In this document: positions 23,440 through 38,183 of the stretch, one piece after another
How the letters are laid out: the number at the start of each line of letters is the position of its first letter
How positions within the stretch are numbered: the first letter of the stretch is position 1
From: Microcebus murinus
Lineage: Eukaryota > Chordata > Mammalia > Primates > Cheirogaleidae
Length of the DNA: 64,000 nt
NCBI RefSeq assembly: GCF_040939455.1
Contig: NC_134108.1
Coordinates: 36,810,501 to 36,874,500 of the forward strand
Reading direction: 5' to 3'
Made by a program: the position numbers and the translations under genes
The notes under the pieces: generated by a model
What the model was told of the DNA's origin: nothing
Seen by the model: the letters and a program-made list of their open reading frames with translations, nothing else
Databases searched by the model: none

Positions 23440-23757
23440 TTTGTCAATATGTCTACAGATTCATGATTTGGGTCATAAGTTAGAAATTAAAGGACGGTTG
23501 TTATTATATTGTAAATGATATTTTGGTAGCACAACAAAGTGACTGTAATCAGCAATAAGTTATAGTATACTTTAAAATAAGTCAAAGAATGGAACTGAAA
23601 TGTTCCTAACAAAAAGAAATTATAAATGCCTGAAGTTATGATCCACCATTAGCCTGATTTAATTAATACACATTGTATGCCTGTGTCAAAACATCACATG
23701 TATCCTATAAAAACATATAACTATTATGTACCTATAGTAATTTAAAAAAATTTAAAA
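23440..23757 (+). mobile_element. Old L1MA-like 3' UTR end
   Basis: Blocks 'tataaatgcctgaagttat', 'agcctgatttaattaataca', 'cattgtatgcctgtgtcaaa', 'acatcacatgtatcctataa' and an A-rich end near 23740 correspond to the terminal part of an old L1 3' UTR. The 5' limit is uncertain. Confidence 0.65.
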
Positions 23758-23769
23758 AATTTAAATGAT

Positions 23770-24677
23770 AAGGGCTAGGGCAAGATAACTGACTATCTTG
23801 GTTGTCAGATCATCTCAGAAAGAAGGAAAAGTTTTAGATTAAAAAAACATAGCCCAAGTATGATTTTGAGGGAAAAGTGCCAGAACCTACTGGAGATTTC
23901 ATGGGAAGAAGTTGCAGAGCAAAATAAGAAGGAAAAAAATTTCAACAGAGATTGACCCCGAGGCATTTAGGGCCACCATGGAAAAGGGTAGGTGGGGGTG
24001 TTTGTTTTTTCTCCCCTTACAACTCTAGCAGACTGCAGGCTCCTGAACTGTTGATGAGCTTTTCTACCCTCACAAGCCCAAACACTGCTGCCACCAAAGA
24101 ACTGGGAGGTTCTTAAGAATAGAGCACTGGACTGCCAGCAACCTCAGGGTTGCCCCTCTCCACCACAGACCCCATTTGAGGCAGTAGACACCATGCTGCT
24201 TTTCCATCCATTGTGTGCTCCAGAGAGCTACAGCCCTTCAGTTTTCTTATCACTGGACCCCACACAAATATTTCTTGACACCTGCCTACATAGCAGTGGC
24301 CACAGGAAGCCACTGAACCTGGGGAAACTGTGTGATCCAAGGGTTTGGCCATTCAGGGCAGGCTGCTTTCCGGGAAGAGGAGAGTACAACAAGCCAAGAA
24401 AACTCCTTTAGACAGAGAGGACCAGAGTGTTAGCTCTCCCTCATTCAGACTCCTCTTCTCCTCCTTCCCTCACCTGCCAACAGTTGTCAACACAACCATA
24501 GAAGCTCCCAGTGGGTCAGCTAGGGCTCTTAGGAGCACCTGTTTCTCTCTGTCAGCAATCTCACCACACTCAAGCTTCCACAGAGAGTGATGCTAATGCC
24601 CTTCCTCTTACAGACTTGCAGTGGACCAAGAGGTGCCCAAACTGGGAGCTCCCTGCTTGCCAGCCCTCCCTGGTAAC
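23770..24677 (+). mobile_element. Probable LINE-1 5' UTR part of the long L1
   Basis: This stretch is richer in GC than its surroundings, has a G-rich block near 23990, and lies directly before an ORF1 C-terminal remnant in the correct orientation. It resembles the 5' UTR of old primate L1s ('gggaaaagtgccagaacct', 'tttcatgggaagaagttgca', 'gactgcaggctcctgaactg'). I am unsure of the subfamily. Most of ORF1 is missing between it and 24678. The overlapping frames at 24113-24590 on both strands are not genes. Confidence 0.5.
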
Positions 24678-24857
24678 TGCAAGCCAAGAATTTTGTATCT
24701 TATAAAACTGAGTTTCATAAATGAAAAAGAAATAAACCCTTTCCTAGAGAAGCAAACACTAAGGAAATTTGTCACCTCTAGACTTGCCCTACAAGAAATG
24801 CTTAAAAGTGGAACAGAACAATCAATACTCACCAGTGTAAAAATAGCCAAAACATAA
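24678..24857 (+). pseudogene. LINE-1 ORF1 C-terminal remnant
   Basis: Translated from the frame that opens at 24621, residues from Cys20 onward read RILYLIKLSFINEKEINPF, then LEKQTLRKFVTSRLALQEML, the C-terminal domain of L1 ORF1p, the RNA-binding chaperone of the L1 particle. The coiled coil and the RRM that should precede it are absent, so about 250 residues were lost, by deletion at or before insertion. It ends in a stop at 24857. It has no function now. Confidence 0.8.
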
Positions 24858-24887
24858 CACTCACAGCTCTTATAAAATAGTAAAACA

Positions 24888-25178
24888 GTCCAGGTATGGT
24901 GGCTTACTCCTGTAATACTAGCACTTTGGAAGCCCAAGGCAGAAGGATCACTTGAGGTCAGGAGTTCAAGAGCAGTCTGAGCAAGAGCAAGACTCCATCT
25001 CCACGAAAAATAGAAAAATTAGCTGGGTGCGGTGGGGTGTGCCTGTAGTCCCAGCTACTTGGGAGCCTGAGACAGTAGTATTGCTCAAGTCCGGGAGTAT
25101 GAAGTTGCACTGATGCCATTGCATTCTATCCCAGGCTACAGAGTGAGACCCTGTCATCAAAAAACAAATAACAACAAC
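24888..25178 (+). mobile_element. Alu SINE (old) in the L1 inter-ORF spacer
   Basis: Left monomer begins 'gtccaggtatggtggcttac'; the middle has 'gagcaagagcaagactcc' in the strepsirrhine form; the right monomer begins 'gctgggtgcggtggggtgtg'; the tail is 'aaaaaacaaataacaacaac'. Many substitutions in former CpG sites mark it as an old copy. It lies between the ORF1 remnant and ORF2 of the host L1. No clean target duplication. Confidence 0.9.
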
Positions 25179-25189
25179 AAGAGCAAAAC

Positions 25190-28782
<3,593 letters not shown>

Positions 28783-29115
28783 TCAAAATCAAAACATATT
28801 GATATATTGACTTACCCCTGTCAGAATGGTCATTATTAAAAACTAAAAAACAACAGATACCAGTGTGTATGCAGTGAAAAAACGAACACTTATACACTGT
28901 TGGTAGGACTGCAAATTAGTACAACCTCTATGGAAAACAATATGGAGATTTCTCATACAACTAAAAGTAGACCTATCTGGCAATGTCACTACTGGGTATC
29001 TACTCAAAGGAAAAGAAGTCATTATATCAAAAATACATGTGTACCCAAATGTCTATAACCATGTCGTGAAGATATGGAGTCAACCTAAGTTGACGAGTGT
29101 ATAAAGAAAATGTGG
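28783..29115 (+). pseudogene. LINE-1 ORF2 continuation (C-terminal part)
   Basis: The host L1 resumes with 'gacttacccctgtcagaatgg', 'acactgttggtaggactgca' and 'gtcactactgggtatctact', which matches the 16867-17836 copy over the same region. Stops interrupt it. It ends at the target site of the next Alu. Confidence 0.85.
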
Positions 29116-29466
<351 letters not shown>

Positions 29467-29835
29467 TGTGGGATGTACACACACCATGGTGTACTACTCA
29501 GCCATAAAGAGGAATGAAGTAATGTTATTTGCAGCAGCTTGGATGGAAATGGAGAACATTCCTAAGTGAAGTATCTTAGAAATGAAAAAACAAACACCAC
29601 ACACTCTCATTAATAAGTGAGAGTTAAACAATGGGTATACACATAGTCATAAAGTGGTATAAAAGATATGGGAAACTAAAAAGGGGGGCTGGTGGGATAA
29701 AACTTACCTATTAGGTACAAAGTACACTATTCTGGTGATGGGTCCACTAAAAGCCTTGATTTTAGCATTATATGATTTGTCTATGTAATAAAAACAATTA
29801 CACCATTTTAATATTTTGAAATAAAAATTAAAAAC
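29467..29835 (+). mobile_element. LINE-1 ORF2 end and 3' UTR
   Basis: Contains 'accatggtgtactactcagc', 'gcagcagcttggatggaaat', 'aagtgaagtatcttagaaat' at the ORF2 end, then 'aaacttacctattaggtaca' and the terminus 'ttaatattttgaaataaaaa'. The 3' UTR is the same family as at 15.9 and 17.8 kb but more diverged. It closes the element that begins near 23770. Confidence 0.85.
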
Positions 29836-30529
29836 TGCAAAGAAATGTATGACTATAAAGGAGATGCATATGTAAGATAATAGATGTACCTTGGATTTGC
29901 AATTGAAAAGATGGGGATAAAATTATTTTTATTTTTTATTATGGGATATATACATATATATATATATAATCATTATATTTATCATTTTAACCAAAAAAAA
30001 AACAACAATGATAGAGTGCTTCCCATAGAAAAATAAGTGTTTGAGAGATGCAGGGAGAACATGAGGTCTTGTGTGGCCCTATAGGTTGTAGCCAAACTTT
30101 TGTGTTCATAAAGTTTATTTCAAAAGTGTTAGAGCTCCTAAAGCCATAAAGTTCTGGTGCATTTTTCTTTGTAATCCACATTATGTCAGCAACCTTAAAA
30201 ATAACTGATGATGGCAGAAACTTATTAATAAAAGTGTTGTAGGTAATATTAATGACTGTAATTTATAAAATGCAGGTGTTCAAATACTTATTGTAGAAAA
30301 GTTAAAGCCTGAAAGTTTTCTGATCATGGCACTCAGCTGGGTGTTGGGGGGCGGGGGCTGGCACTCTTCGTAGAACCCAAACCTAGTGTCACTCCAAGAA
30401 ATATAATTATAGCTCAGGAAATTGTCCCTAGCCCTAATTAGGTACATTAATAAAGTGCACAATATTTTAGATATCCTGGTATAATCTATTAGAAGTAATA
30501 AGACATTTATGAATCACTTTATATATAGT
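29836..30529. other. Unique sequence with a short TA tract
   Basis: An imperfect (TA)n lies at about 29946-29968. A G-rich patch 'gtgttggggggcgggggctg' lies at 30341-30360. Nothing else is recognised. Confidence 0.45.
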
Positions 30530-30586
30530 TTAGCAAAACTTTACTGAGCTTTGACCATGTATAATGCTCTGTGTTAGCACAGCAAA
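30530..30586 (-). mobile_element. LINE-2 3' end, left part of an interrupted copy
   Basis: 'ctgagctttgaccatgtata' and 'tgctctgtgttagc' are the antisense of the L2 terminus (attgagtgcctactatgtgcc, ggcactgtgctagg). The L2 resumes after the LTR at about 30998. Confidence 0.5.
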
Positions 30587-30997
30587 TGCAGCTGTGTGCT
30601 GTGCCAGCCTCCCTTCAGGACTGAGACCCTCATTCCTCCAGATGCTAGGAGTATTAGCTGCTAACAACTAAGAGCTGAGTCCTTCTTGAGAATCAGGCCA
30701 AAGAGAGGTGTTTTCCTTAGAACTCCTCCCTGGCTGCCTGCTGCATCCAATCACTAGTTAAAATAGGAGTAGAAAAGCATGGCTCTCTTGCCTTAGTTTG
30801 GGGAACATGAAGCGTCATCCAAGCTCCAGAGCTCCATGTGGGATTGACTTCAAAGTTCATTACTGTTTTACTTCTCCTGTCAACCCTGCTTCCTTCACTT
30901 CTTTACAACAGTTGTTTCCAACAGGACTAGTCAATAATCTACCTTCAAACAAATCTCTATTTCAGAGTCTATTTCCTGAGGAAAATGACTTAAGAGA
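30587..30997 (+). mobile_element. ERVL-type solitary LTR inserted in an L2
   Basis: The 3' part is distinctive: 'gtcaaccctgcttccttcac', 'caatctaccttcaaacaaat' in weak form, 'tatttcagagtctatttcct' and a worn end 'gaggaaaatgacttaagaga'. This is the end of a family of old class III LTRs (LTR33/LTR16-like, from memory). The 74-codon frame at 30798-31022 lies inside and is not a gene. No internal retroviral sequence is adjacent. Edges are approximate. Confidence 0.55.
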
Positions 30998-31480
30998 GTC
31001 ATTAAAAATGGATCAGAAATGAATACACAGTGTCATTCCTTGAGGAGCCTACAATTCAACTGGAGATCAAGGTAAGGCAAGGACATATGTTGCATGAAAG
31101 CAGAGATCAATGAAAATATGAAAATATAAGGTATATTACGGAGAGTGTAACAACAGGGGTACACAGGTCAAAGGAAGAGAACATAAAACCTGGGCGAATA
31201 AAAAGATGTTTCATAGAGAAGGTAGATTTTAAAACATTTCTTAGAAATCCAGATATTTTTGGTATTTGCATTTTATAGAGCAAGTCTCTGTCATTCAGTC
31301 AGGGACTTATGAATCTAAGTGTTGTAGGGAACAAAGTGAGTTGCAGATAGAGAAAAGTGGTATGTGTAGCTGGGAACAAAGATAATTGCCAAATGTAGAG
31401 GCTAGTGGATGCTAAGGAGAAATGAATTTTCTTATGGGCAATAGGAGTCATCCGAAGGTGTTTGATAGGTTCAGATTAGT
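30998..31480 (-). mobile_element. LINE-2 fragment, right part of the interrupted copy
   Basis: 'ccttgaggagcctacaattc', 'tattacggagagtgtaacaa', 'ggcaataggagtcatccgaa' and 'aggtgtttgataggttcaga' follow the order of antisense L2 (atggagcttacattc, gatgggaagccattggag, ggttttgagcaggg). Low identity. Confidence 0.5.
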
Positions 31481-33854
31481 CTAGAGAAAAGTACAAAGCT
31501 AGAAGCCAAACCCCAGCAATATGGCTGCAGAGCTTTCTCTATTTCCAATCCACTCCAGGACAGCCTTTTAGGATAGGAAGTCAAGAGCTAAATGCCAATG
31601 GTTAGTATGGCCCATGCCAGGCCAGGGTTTGCCATGGGAGGAATACCTGATCCACACCGGTTGGCAATGTTACCATCAAAGTACACCCAGATCCAGAATG
31701 AAGAAACATACTTAGGTTTGAGAAGTATAAAGTAGAGTAAAAACAAGTTCAAGGAGCTTAAGGTGGGTCGGAAGTCAATACGTTATATAAAGGATTTATA
31801 GATAGCCTGTGCCTTGTGGTCAGAGGTTGAGTACAGCCAGAATAGAGGTGATACACTGGGAGAATTTGAAAGGAATGAGGGCCTGGAAGTCATGCTCTGG
31901 ACAAAAACAGGTTCATTAGTTGTCTGAAATGTGTACAAAATCAATAGAACAAAAGCTCACATGAGGCCCAGCTGAAGAAAAGCAAGGAATATAGTGGCTG
32001 CTACAGGTGAGAGAGTAAAGGAGAATGACTTTTAGCTGCAAAGGAAAGACATGCACTGACAGTAGTACGGCTGAAGGTAAAATGTAAGTAGAGACTGATT
32101 TGTTAGGTTAAAGTAATAAATTGATAACAGTGTTCCTGTTTCCTAAACCAGGGTTCAATGCCAGTATATACCAGAGAATTGACAACCTTCAGTACGTATA
32201 AAACATCATAAATGGCAGGCATAATCATGACTGATCACAGGTTACCCTGGCATGGAAACTGAGGTCAGCATTCATAAGAGACCATCTGGAATTTAGTATG
32301 AGTTCCAGAAGGGGAAGGATGCCTCTAGGCTGGCTGCTAAACTCAAGGGCAGCCATGAGAGATGCCCTTGGTTGAGGCAGGTGGCGCCTGTTAGCAGGGA
32401 CTCAGAGAGTAAAAATAGCAACATCACCTCTACATATGGCCCTCATTCATTCATCCACACGTGCGCCATGTCTCCACAGGAATGCTGGGCCTGAGCAAGC
32501 CACAAACCCAATCTGGAAGTGCTGTAGGTCACCTGTCTAATTAGACACCAGAGCTGCTTCTGTGCTACAGCCTGTCTTCCCCAGTGTTCCTCTGCACTGC
32601 ACAATTGAAAATTCATACCCAATTATAAAAACAGAATGGGGTTGCTTTCCTGAATGACTTGAATCCAGTTTATTTTGCATACTCTCAATTGGAGTGACTG
32701 CAGCAGCCAGACTAACTGGCTGGCTGCCCCAAGCAGATGAACCTCAGAATGGAGGCAGCCAACATCCAGCCTCTCCCTCGGAATTCTCCAGGACTCAGTG
32801 ATTTTTAACTGACAATTCTAATGAAGATTAGAACACATTAGAACTTCTGATAGGCCACTGCTCCATGGAATTGAGCTGCCTGTGAACAATTTCTAAGAAA
32901 AAAATTTTAAAAAGGTGCTAAAATTTAGTAGAACCCAAGTGATAAAGATGAAATACAATAAGCAGTAAAACATAGACACAACATGTGGTGGTCAACTGTA
33001 CTTGCAGAATGTTTACTTATAATTCCTGAAATGAAAGAAACAAATAACCAAGGATGCTTTGAAAATGTAGTGCTCCCTGTACATAACAGAATTTAAAATG
33101 GGGGAAAAAAAGTGTGATATCAATTCAGTAGGAACTAAAATAATTTTGAATAGTCACTGTAAGAGCAAAGTATGATCAACCAACTAGTGATTTTACTCTA
33201 AGGTATCCCAAGGCCAATGGGAGCAGATGACCCAAGTTTGAGAATCCACCATCTATCCCTCATGTCTTAGAAGGCTCCTTCCTGGAAAAAGCTTCCTCTC
33301 TTCTTTCCCCTGAACTGCCAAGCATGTTTCTACTCACAAGACAATAAATGGCTTGGCTATCATCTTCCCCTATTTTTAAAATTGAATTTAATTATCCTTC
33401 AAAATAAATTCAAAAGCTCAGCAGGCAATTTTTTTCACAGGCTGAAAAATATTTTGTAGCACTGCCCACCTCTGCCAACTAATTGCCTTGCTAGCCACAT
33501 CTAGGCTCTCCTACAGCTCCCTAGAATACAAGGAAAGATAGAACACGCCATACCTGGAGTACACTAATGAAACATGTAATATAACCACTAATATGATGAA
33601 AAGTAGGAAAGTCAAGCTCATCAAAAAGTCTTTCATAATCATTGGCTGAAACAGAGTTGCCTAAATTATTTTATGTCTTTCACTGACATATAAAATGTTG
33701 CATGTAATCTCAAACTTAAGCTACCAAAACAGTAAAAGAGATGAACACTTATTGAATGACTACTCTGTGCCTCGTACATTTTATCATCGTCCCTAACTCA
33801 ATGCTGCCATAACAAACTTCTTCTCTTTTACCTTCTCAAATAATTATAATTTAA
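31481..33854. other. Long unique stretch, relatively GC-rich in the middle
   Basis: No gene or repeat recognised. The part 32230-32840 is richer in GC than its neighbours and holds a 14-bp perfect palindrome with a TAATTA core (32534-32547) and several E-box-like CAGGTG/CACCTG hexamers. It is a possible conserved non-coding element, on composition alone. Confidence 0.4.
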
Positions 33855-34188
33855 TAGAGTGGTTAAGAGGTTGGGTGGTAGAGCTAGGCTGCTTAGGTTT
33901 TTATCCTAGATCTTCCATTTACTAATGGCATAACCTTAAGTCACTAAAACTCTATGGACCTCAGTTTCATACATAAATTGAGAATAATAGTGCTTATCTC
34001 ATAAAGTTGTATTGTGGATTATATGAGTTGATACACGTGAAGCTGTTAGGACAGTGCCAGGTTACCCTACTATCACTCTCTCTTTCTATGCCCATTTCTT
34101 GAACTAGATTTTAGTTTTTCCCTCATTGTTACCTTTAGCACTTATATGCTTGCCACAAAATAGGTGCCCAATAAATATTTGCTAAACG
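33855..34188 (+). mobile_element. MIR SINE
   Basis: One of the better kept MIRs here: 'gagtggttaagaggttgg', 'gagctaggctgcttaggttt', 'cataaccttaagtcactaaa', 'tgagaataatagtgcttatc' and 'aggacagtgccaggttaccc', with a possible further tail 'ataggtgcccaataaatatt' near 34160 after a short insertion. Confidence 0.8.
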
Positions 34189-36217
34189 GGTGGATTTAAT
34201 TTAATCCCCAAACTAGCTCTATTCGGTCATTTATCCTTGGATTAAAACTGGGGAATTTATATGTTCAAAACAAAATACAGCTAGTCAGTAGCATAATGGA
34301 GATTTAAAACCAACAGTAGTGAACTATCACTTTGATGCTTTTCCACCGTACCACACAGAGAAATTGAGTACAACATAGGGACTTGCTATTTAAAAACAAT
34401 GAAATGAAAGCTTCACTGGGGGAAATGCACAACAAACACAGTTCAGTACAAAGTGTTTTTATGTTCTGTTACATTTGAGAGATTCCTGTTGTAATTTTGT
34501 AATAAGGTATTTCATCCTAAGACTTCTGTTTCTAGCATTTGTTCTGTTGCCATAATAAGTACATCCAAGTGAAGTGCAATGAGCATCAGGGTTTCTCATA
34601 ATGGAATGTGGTCAAAAAAAAGGAAAGATTGTGGAGTGAAAAGGAAGAGAAGACACAAAAGAATAAATTAATATGGATAGACATAGGAAAATGGTCTCCG
34701 TAAAGTGATGAAATATCATGCTGCCCACAGTAATGTTTTCTTTAGAGGGGGTTGAATACAAGAGAAATATGCGATTCAAAAATAATGTTATCTGTGCCGG
34801 GTCTGTTCTAGGAAGAATGCCCAGCTGTCACATTAATGTCCCCCCTGCTCTGTAGCCTGCCTCAGACTCCAGAGAGAAGAACTTGGAAGAGGCTGAAAGG
34901 AGCTGAGTAGCTGACAAGAAAAAGATGAAAAATATAGGGAGAAACCTGCCATGTGATGCTCTTGGAAAATGCCCATTATGAGATGCCTCTGTCGCATTTC
35001 ACACATCAGCTGAAGAGAGGTTATTCTCTTCTGGCCTAAGAAAACTGCCTTAGATTGACAAATAAAGGCTGCATTTAAGACAGTCTCAAGCAGGGTATTC
35101 AAGTATTTGCTGCTTTTAGCAGACACACACACACATACACACACACACACACACACACAGTGTAATTGAAATATACTTTCAAGTTGCATCAATGTGTGTT
35201 GAGATAGCATCCTACAATATGCTCTGCACTAAAAGGATTATATGCATTCTTGCTCATTAAAGTGGTTACAGAAGCAAAAGGAAGCCTATTCTTAATAACA
35301 AGCTTTTTACATATAAACACATATGGCTAAATCATATGCTATAATTTTATTTTTACAGTTAAGCCCTGCTGTTTCTAGTTCTCAAATTTATAATGGTCTC
35401 AGGACCTGTTTATTACTGAGGGGTCATTAGCATACTATTTATAAAGACTCAATTCCACTTCTAATATGCATATGCATATATGAGCTATGAATCAAGATCC
35501 ATAACTCTTTTCTAATAACTCTATAGTGCCTGCTGGAAGTGCACTCTAGGTAAGTACACTTTACTGCTCTGCCGAAGCAATTAATTAGCTAAAGCTGTGC
35601 ATATCCCTGCTCGCGCACATGAGCCACAACCAGACAGGGAGCAGAGATGCAGCAACAGCAGAGGAGAACAAAAAAGGTGAAACGTTTGATTACATGGAAA
35701 CAGAGAGATAAATATAAATATCTGTAGGTTCAAATATATCTATAATTTGAAGAAAAAACATTTTAATAAAGTGATAGGGGCAGACTGAGATCAAACCTTT
35801 ATACTTAATTCTCAGTGGGGCAAATATTTTATATATCTGGGTATCAAGACTTGGAAATGGTGGTAAAAAAGTTGAGACAGTGCAGAAGTGCTATTCGTAC
35901 TCAGGTAAGCCATCTGTAGCTTTATGTTCTTCCCAACTTCCTACTCTCTATTCCTCCCATCGAGATATTCATGCCTACTTGAGAAACCCAGTTACATATA
36001 CACAGATGTATATTATACACACACACATATGCATGTACACATATACTTTATTTGTTTTAATGGAGATTATAAAAGCTGTTTTAATTATACATTTTGTAAT
36101 TTTGTGTTTAAGAACGTAATGTGGAGAATTTCAAATGAATGAATATGCAACTGTGTATATCATGACATCTGAGTAAGACAGAAGAGAAATAATGTGTATG
36201 CAGCGGAAGAGGCAGGT
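34189..36217. other. Unique sequence with a CA tract and a POU-like palindrome
   Basis: No gene recognised. The 125-codon minus frame at 34833-35210 runs through the CA tract (giving a CVCVCV run) and shows no domain. 35400-35700 holds dense homeobox- and octamer-like motifs. Confidence 0.45.
35121..35160. repeat. (CA)n microsatellite
   Basis: About 18 CA units with one 'ta' interruption. Confidence 0.95.
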
Positions 36218-36554
36218 CATCTTAGTTTGTTTGTGCCACTGTAACAAAATACCTGAGGCTGGGTAATTTATAAACAACAGAAATATATTTCTTATAGTTC
36301 TGGAGGCCAGGAAGTCCAGAATCTAGGCACTAGCAGCATTTGATATTTAGTGATGGCCTTACTGCTGTATCATCATATGGTGGAAGGTGAGAACAGTTCC
36401 CTCATACCTCTTCTTTTGTAAGGGCACTAATCACATTCATGAAGGCTCTGCCCACATGACTTAATCACTTCTTGAAGGTCCACCTCTTACTACTGTCATT
36501 GGCAACTAAGTTTCAATATATGAATTTTGCAGGATACCTTCAGACCATAGCACA
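36218..36554 (-). mobile_element. MaLR (MLT1-like) solitary LTR
   Basis: The plus strand shows the antisense of an MLT1 LTR: 'ttagtttgtttgtgccactg', 'gaggctgggtaatttataaa', 'tagttctggaggccaggaag', 'cactaatcacattcatgaag', 'atgacttaatcacttcttga' and 'caatatatgaattttgcagg', closing with 'cagaccatagcaca'. Read on the minus strand it therefore begins TGTGCTATGG and has AATAAA-like sequence near its end. These LTRs belong to the ERVL-MaLR group of mammalian retrotransposons. No internal region accompanies it. Confidence 0.85.
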
Positions 36555-37204
36555 GGCTTAGCAGCTAGCAGTCCTGTGTAAGGGGGAGATGAAGTACATG
36601 CATTTTGCATTTTTATGTGGAAAGTGAGCTGGTAGTTTCAGTAAATCAAGTGGAGTTACTGGAGCTTTTAGTTTGTTGAGTGTCAAGTGTGGGTGCCATG
36701 TATGTGTGTATGTGTATGTCTATATGTGTGTGTGTGTGAGCATTTCATAGAAATGAAGATAAGAGATAAGAAAGAAAAGGAAAAACAGGTAGGGTAAAAG
36801 ATTAGAAAGTTAAAGGAAATAAGTGAATATTTTTACTTTTGTAAAAAATAATGGGAAGGCTGTATTTTCCACAAGATTGTGAATAAAAGGGATTGAGGGA
36901 TGACAGAAAATAAGAACTCATAACAGTAAGTCTGTGGGATTTTCATGGTTCACTTTTCAGGACCAGAGACTACTATGCATTTAATATATAGATAAACCTT
37001 TATATTAAAGCCCACAGATAGACAGCTAATTGGTCAAAAGCAGGCAGATAATCTAAAAGAACAACACAAGTCACTGATGTAATACCCATGAACACAAGCT
37101 TATAAAACCAGACAGAAAGAGAAGAGAGAAAACCAGGAATACAGATAAAAAAGAGTGTTTCCTTTCTAGGCTGTTAACAGTAGAAACTATTATAAGATCT
37201 TGGT
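36555..37204. other. Unique sequence with a GT tract
   Basis: Contains an imperfect (GT)n at 36695-36738. Nothing else recognised. Confidence 0.45.
36695..36738. repeat. Imperfect (TG)n microsatellite
   Basis: 'tatgtgtgtatgtgtatg' then 'tatatgtgtgtgtgtgtg': GT units broken by AT. Confidence 0.85.
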
Positions 37205-37420
37205 GAGTAATAGCTAAAATAATAATCCTAACAGAAAATATTTAGTGTTTATTCTGTCAGTGGCACTCTTCTAAGCATTCTTAAATATAGTAACTTCTTG
37301 AATTTTATCCTCATAGCAACCTTATGAAGTATGAATCCTTCTAGTTGCCGTTTTCCAGGTGAGGAAAAATGAAGCAGAGAGACCACCCAGGCAGTCTGAC
37401 TCCACACTCTGTGCCTATAG
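37205..37420 (-). mobile_element. MIR-like SINE, first of two in tandem
   Basis: 'ggcactcttctaagcattct', 'ttatcctcatagcaacctta' and 'ccaggtgaggaaaaatgaag' are antisense MIR blocks. It ends near 'aggcagtctgactccacact'. Confidence 0.7.
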
Positions 37421-37424
37421 CAAC

Positions 37425-37630
37425 AACCACAATGGTTGAGCATTTACTGTGCACTAGAACATGATCTAAGCAATCTATTATAATCTAAATTTAGTATTTT
37501 TTACAGCCACATGAGGAAGAAATCATTACCTCCATTTTTGCATACATGAAAATGGAGGCTTAAAACTTGCCGAGGTCACACACATCTTCTAAATAAATGG
37601 TAGGGCCATTTAGACTGATAATTGGGTCTG
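37425..37630 (-). mobile_element. MIR-like SINE, second of two in tandem
   Basis: 'tgagcatttactgtgcacta', 'aatggaggcttaaaacttgc' and 'cgaggtcacacacatcttct' repeat the antisense MIR order directly after the previous copy. Confidence 0.7.
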
Positions 37631-37727
37631 TGAAATGCCCAAGGACCATAGGGTAACAGAAGTCCTCCACCCTTTAATGATATGCATCAGTATGCCTCCT
37701 CCATAGTTTGACATAGACTATGGACAT

Positions 37728-38183
37728 CTTTTTTTAAGTTGTACATATTTGGTGGGTACATGTGATATTCTGACACATGTATACAATGTGTAATGATCGG
37801 ATTGTGGTAACTGACATATCCATCACCTGAAACATTTATCTTTTCTTTATGTTGGGAGCATTACTATCCTACCTATTTTGAAATATTTTGAAATATGTAA
37901 TAAATTATTACTACATATTTTGAAATATGTAATAAATTACTGTTAACTATAATCTCCCTACCAAACTATAGAATACTAGAATTTATACCTTTTGTCTAAC
38001 TGCATTTTTGTACCCTTTAACCAACTCCTCCTCATCTCTCCCTTCTTTTCCCAGACTCTGGTAACCACCCTTCTACTCCTCTTAACCTCCATGAGATCCA
38101 GTTTTTTAGTTCCCACATATGAGCGAGAACATATAATATTTGTTTTTCTGTTCCTGACTTATTTCACTTAACATAATTACCTC
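37728..38183 (-). mobile_element. LINE-1 3' UTR (L1MA/L1P-like) of a twin-primed insertion
   Basis: The plus strand begins with a T-run and 'gtacatatttggtgggtaca' and continues 'catgtatacaatgtgtaatg', 'atccatcacctgaaacattt', 'tgttaactataatctcccta', 'cacatatgagcgagaacata' and 'ttatttcacttaacataatt'. This is the antisense of the whole 3' UTR. At about 38183 it meets ORF2 in the opposite orientation. A 32-bp tandem duplication lies inside (37883-37939). Confidence 0.9.

Noticed and set aside
24113..24590. Overlapping frames on both strands of a GC-richer stretch, as possible exons
   Set aside because: They lie in the 5' part of a decayed L1, directly before its ORF1 remnant, and match no known protein.
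35121..35160. Short tandem units as a CRISPR array
   Set aside because: All direct repeats here are microsatellites or short duplications without spacers.
34833..35210. 125-codon minus-strand frame
   Set aside because: It runs through a CA microsatellite that creates a Cys-Val run, has no recognisable domain and no gene context.
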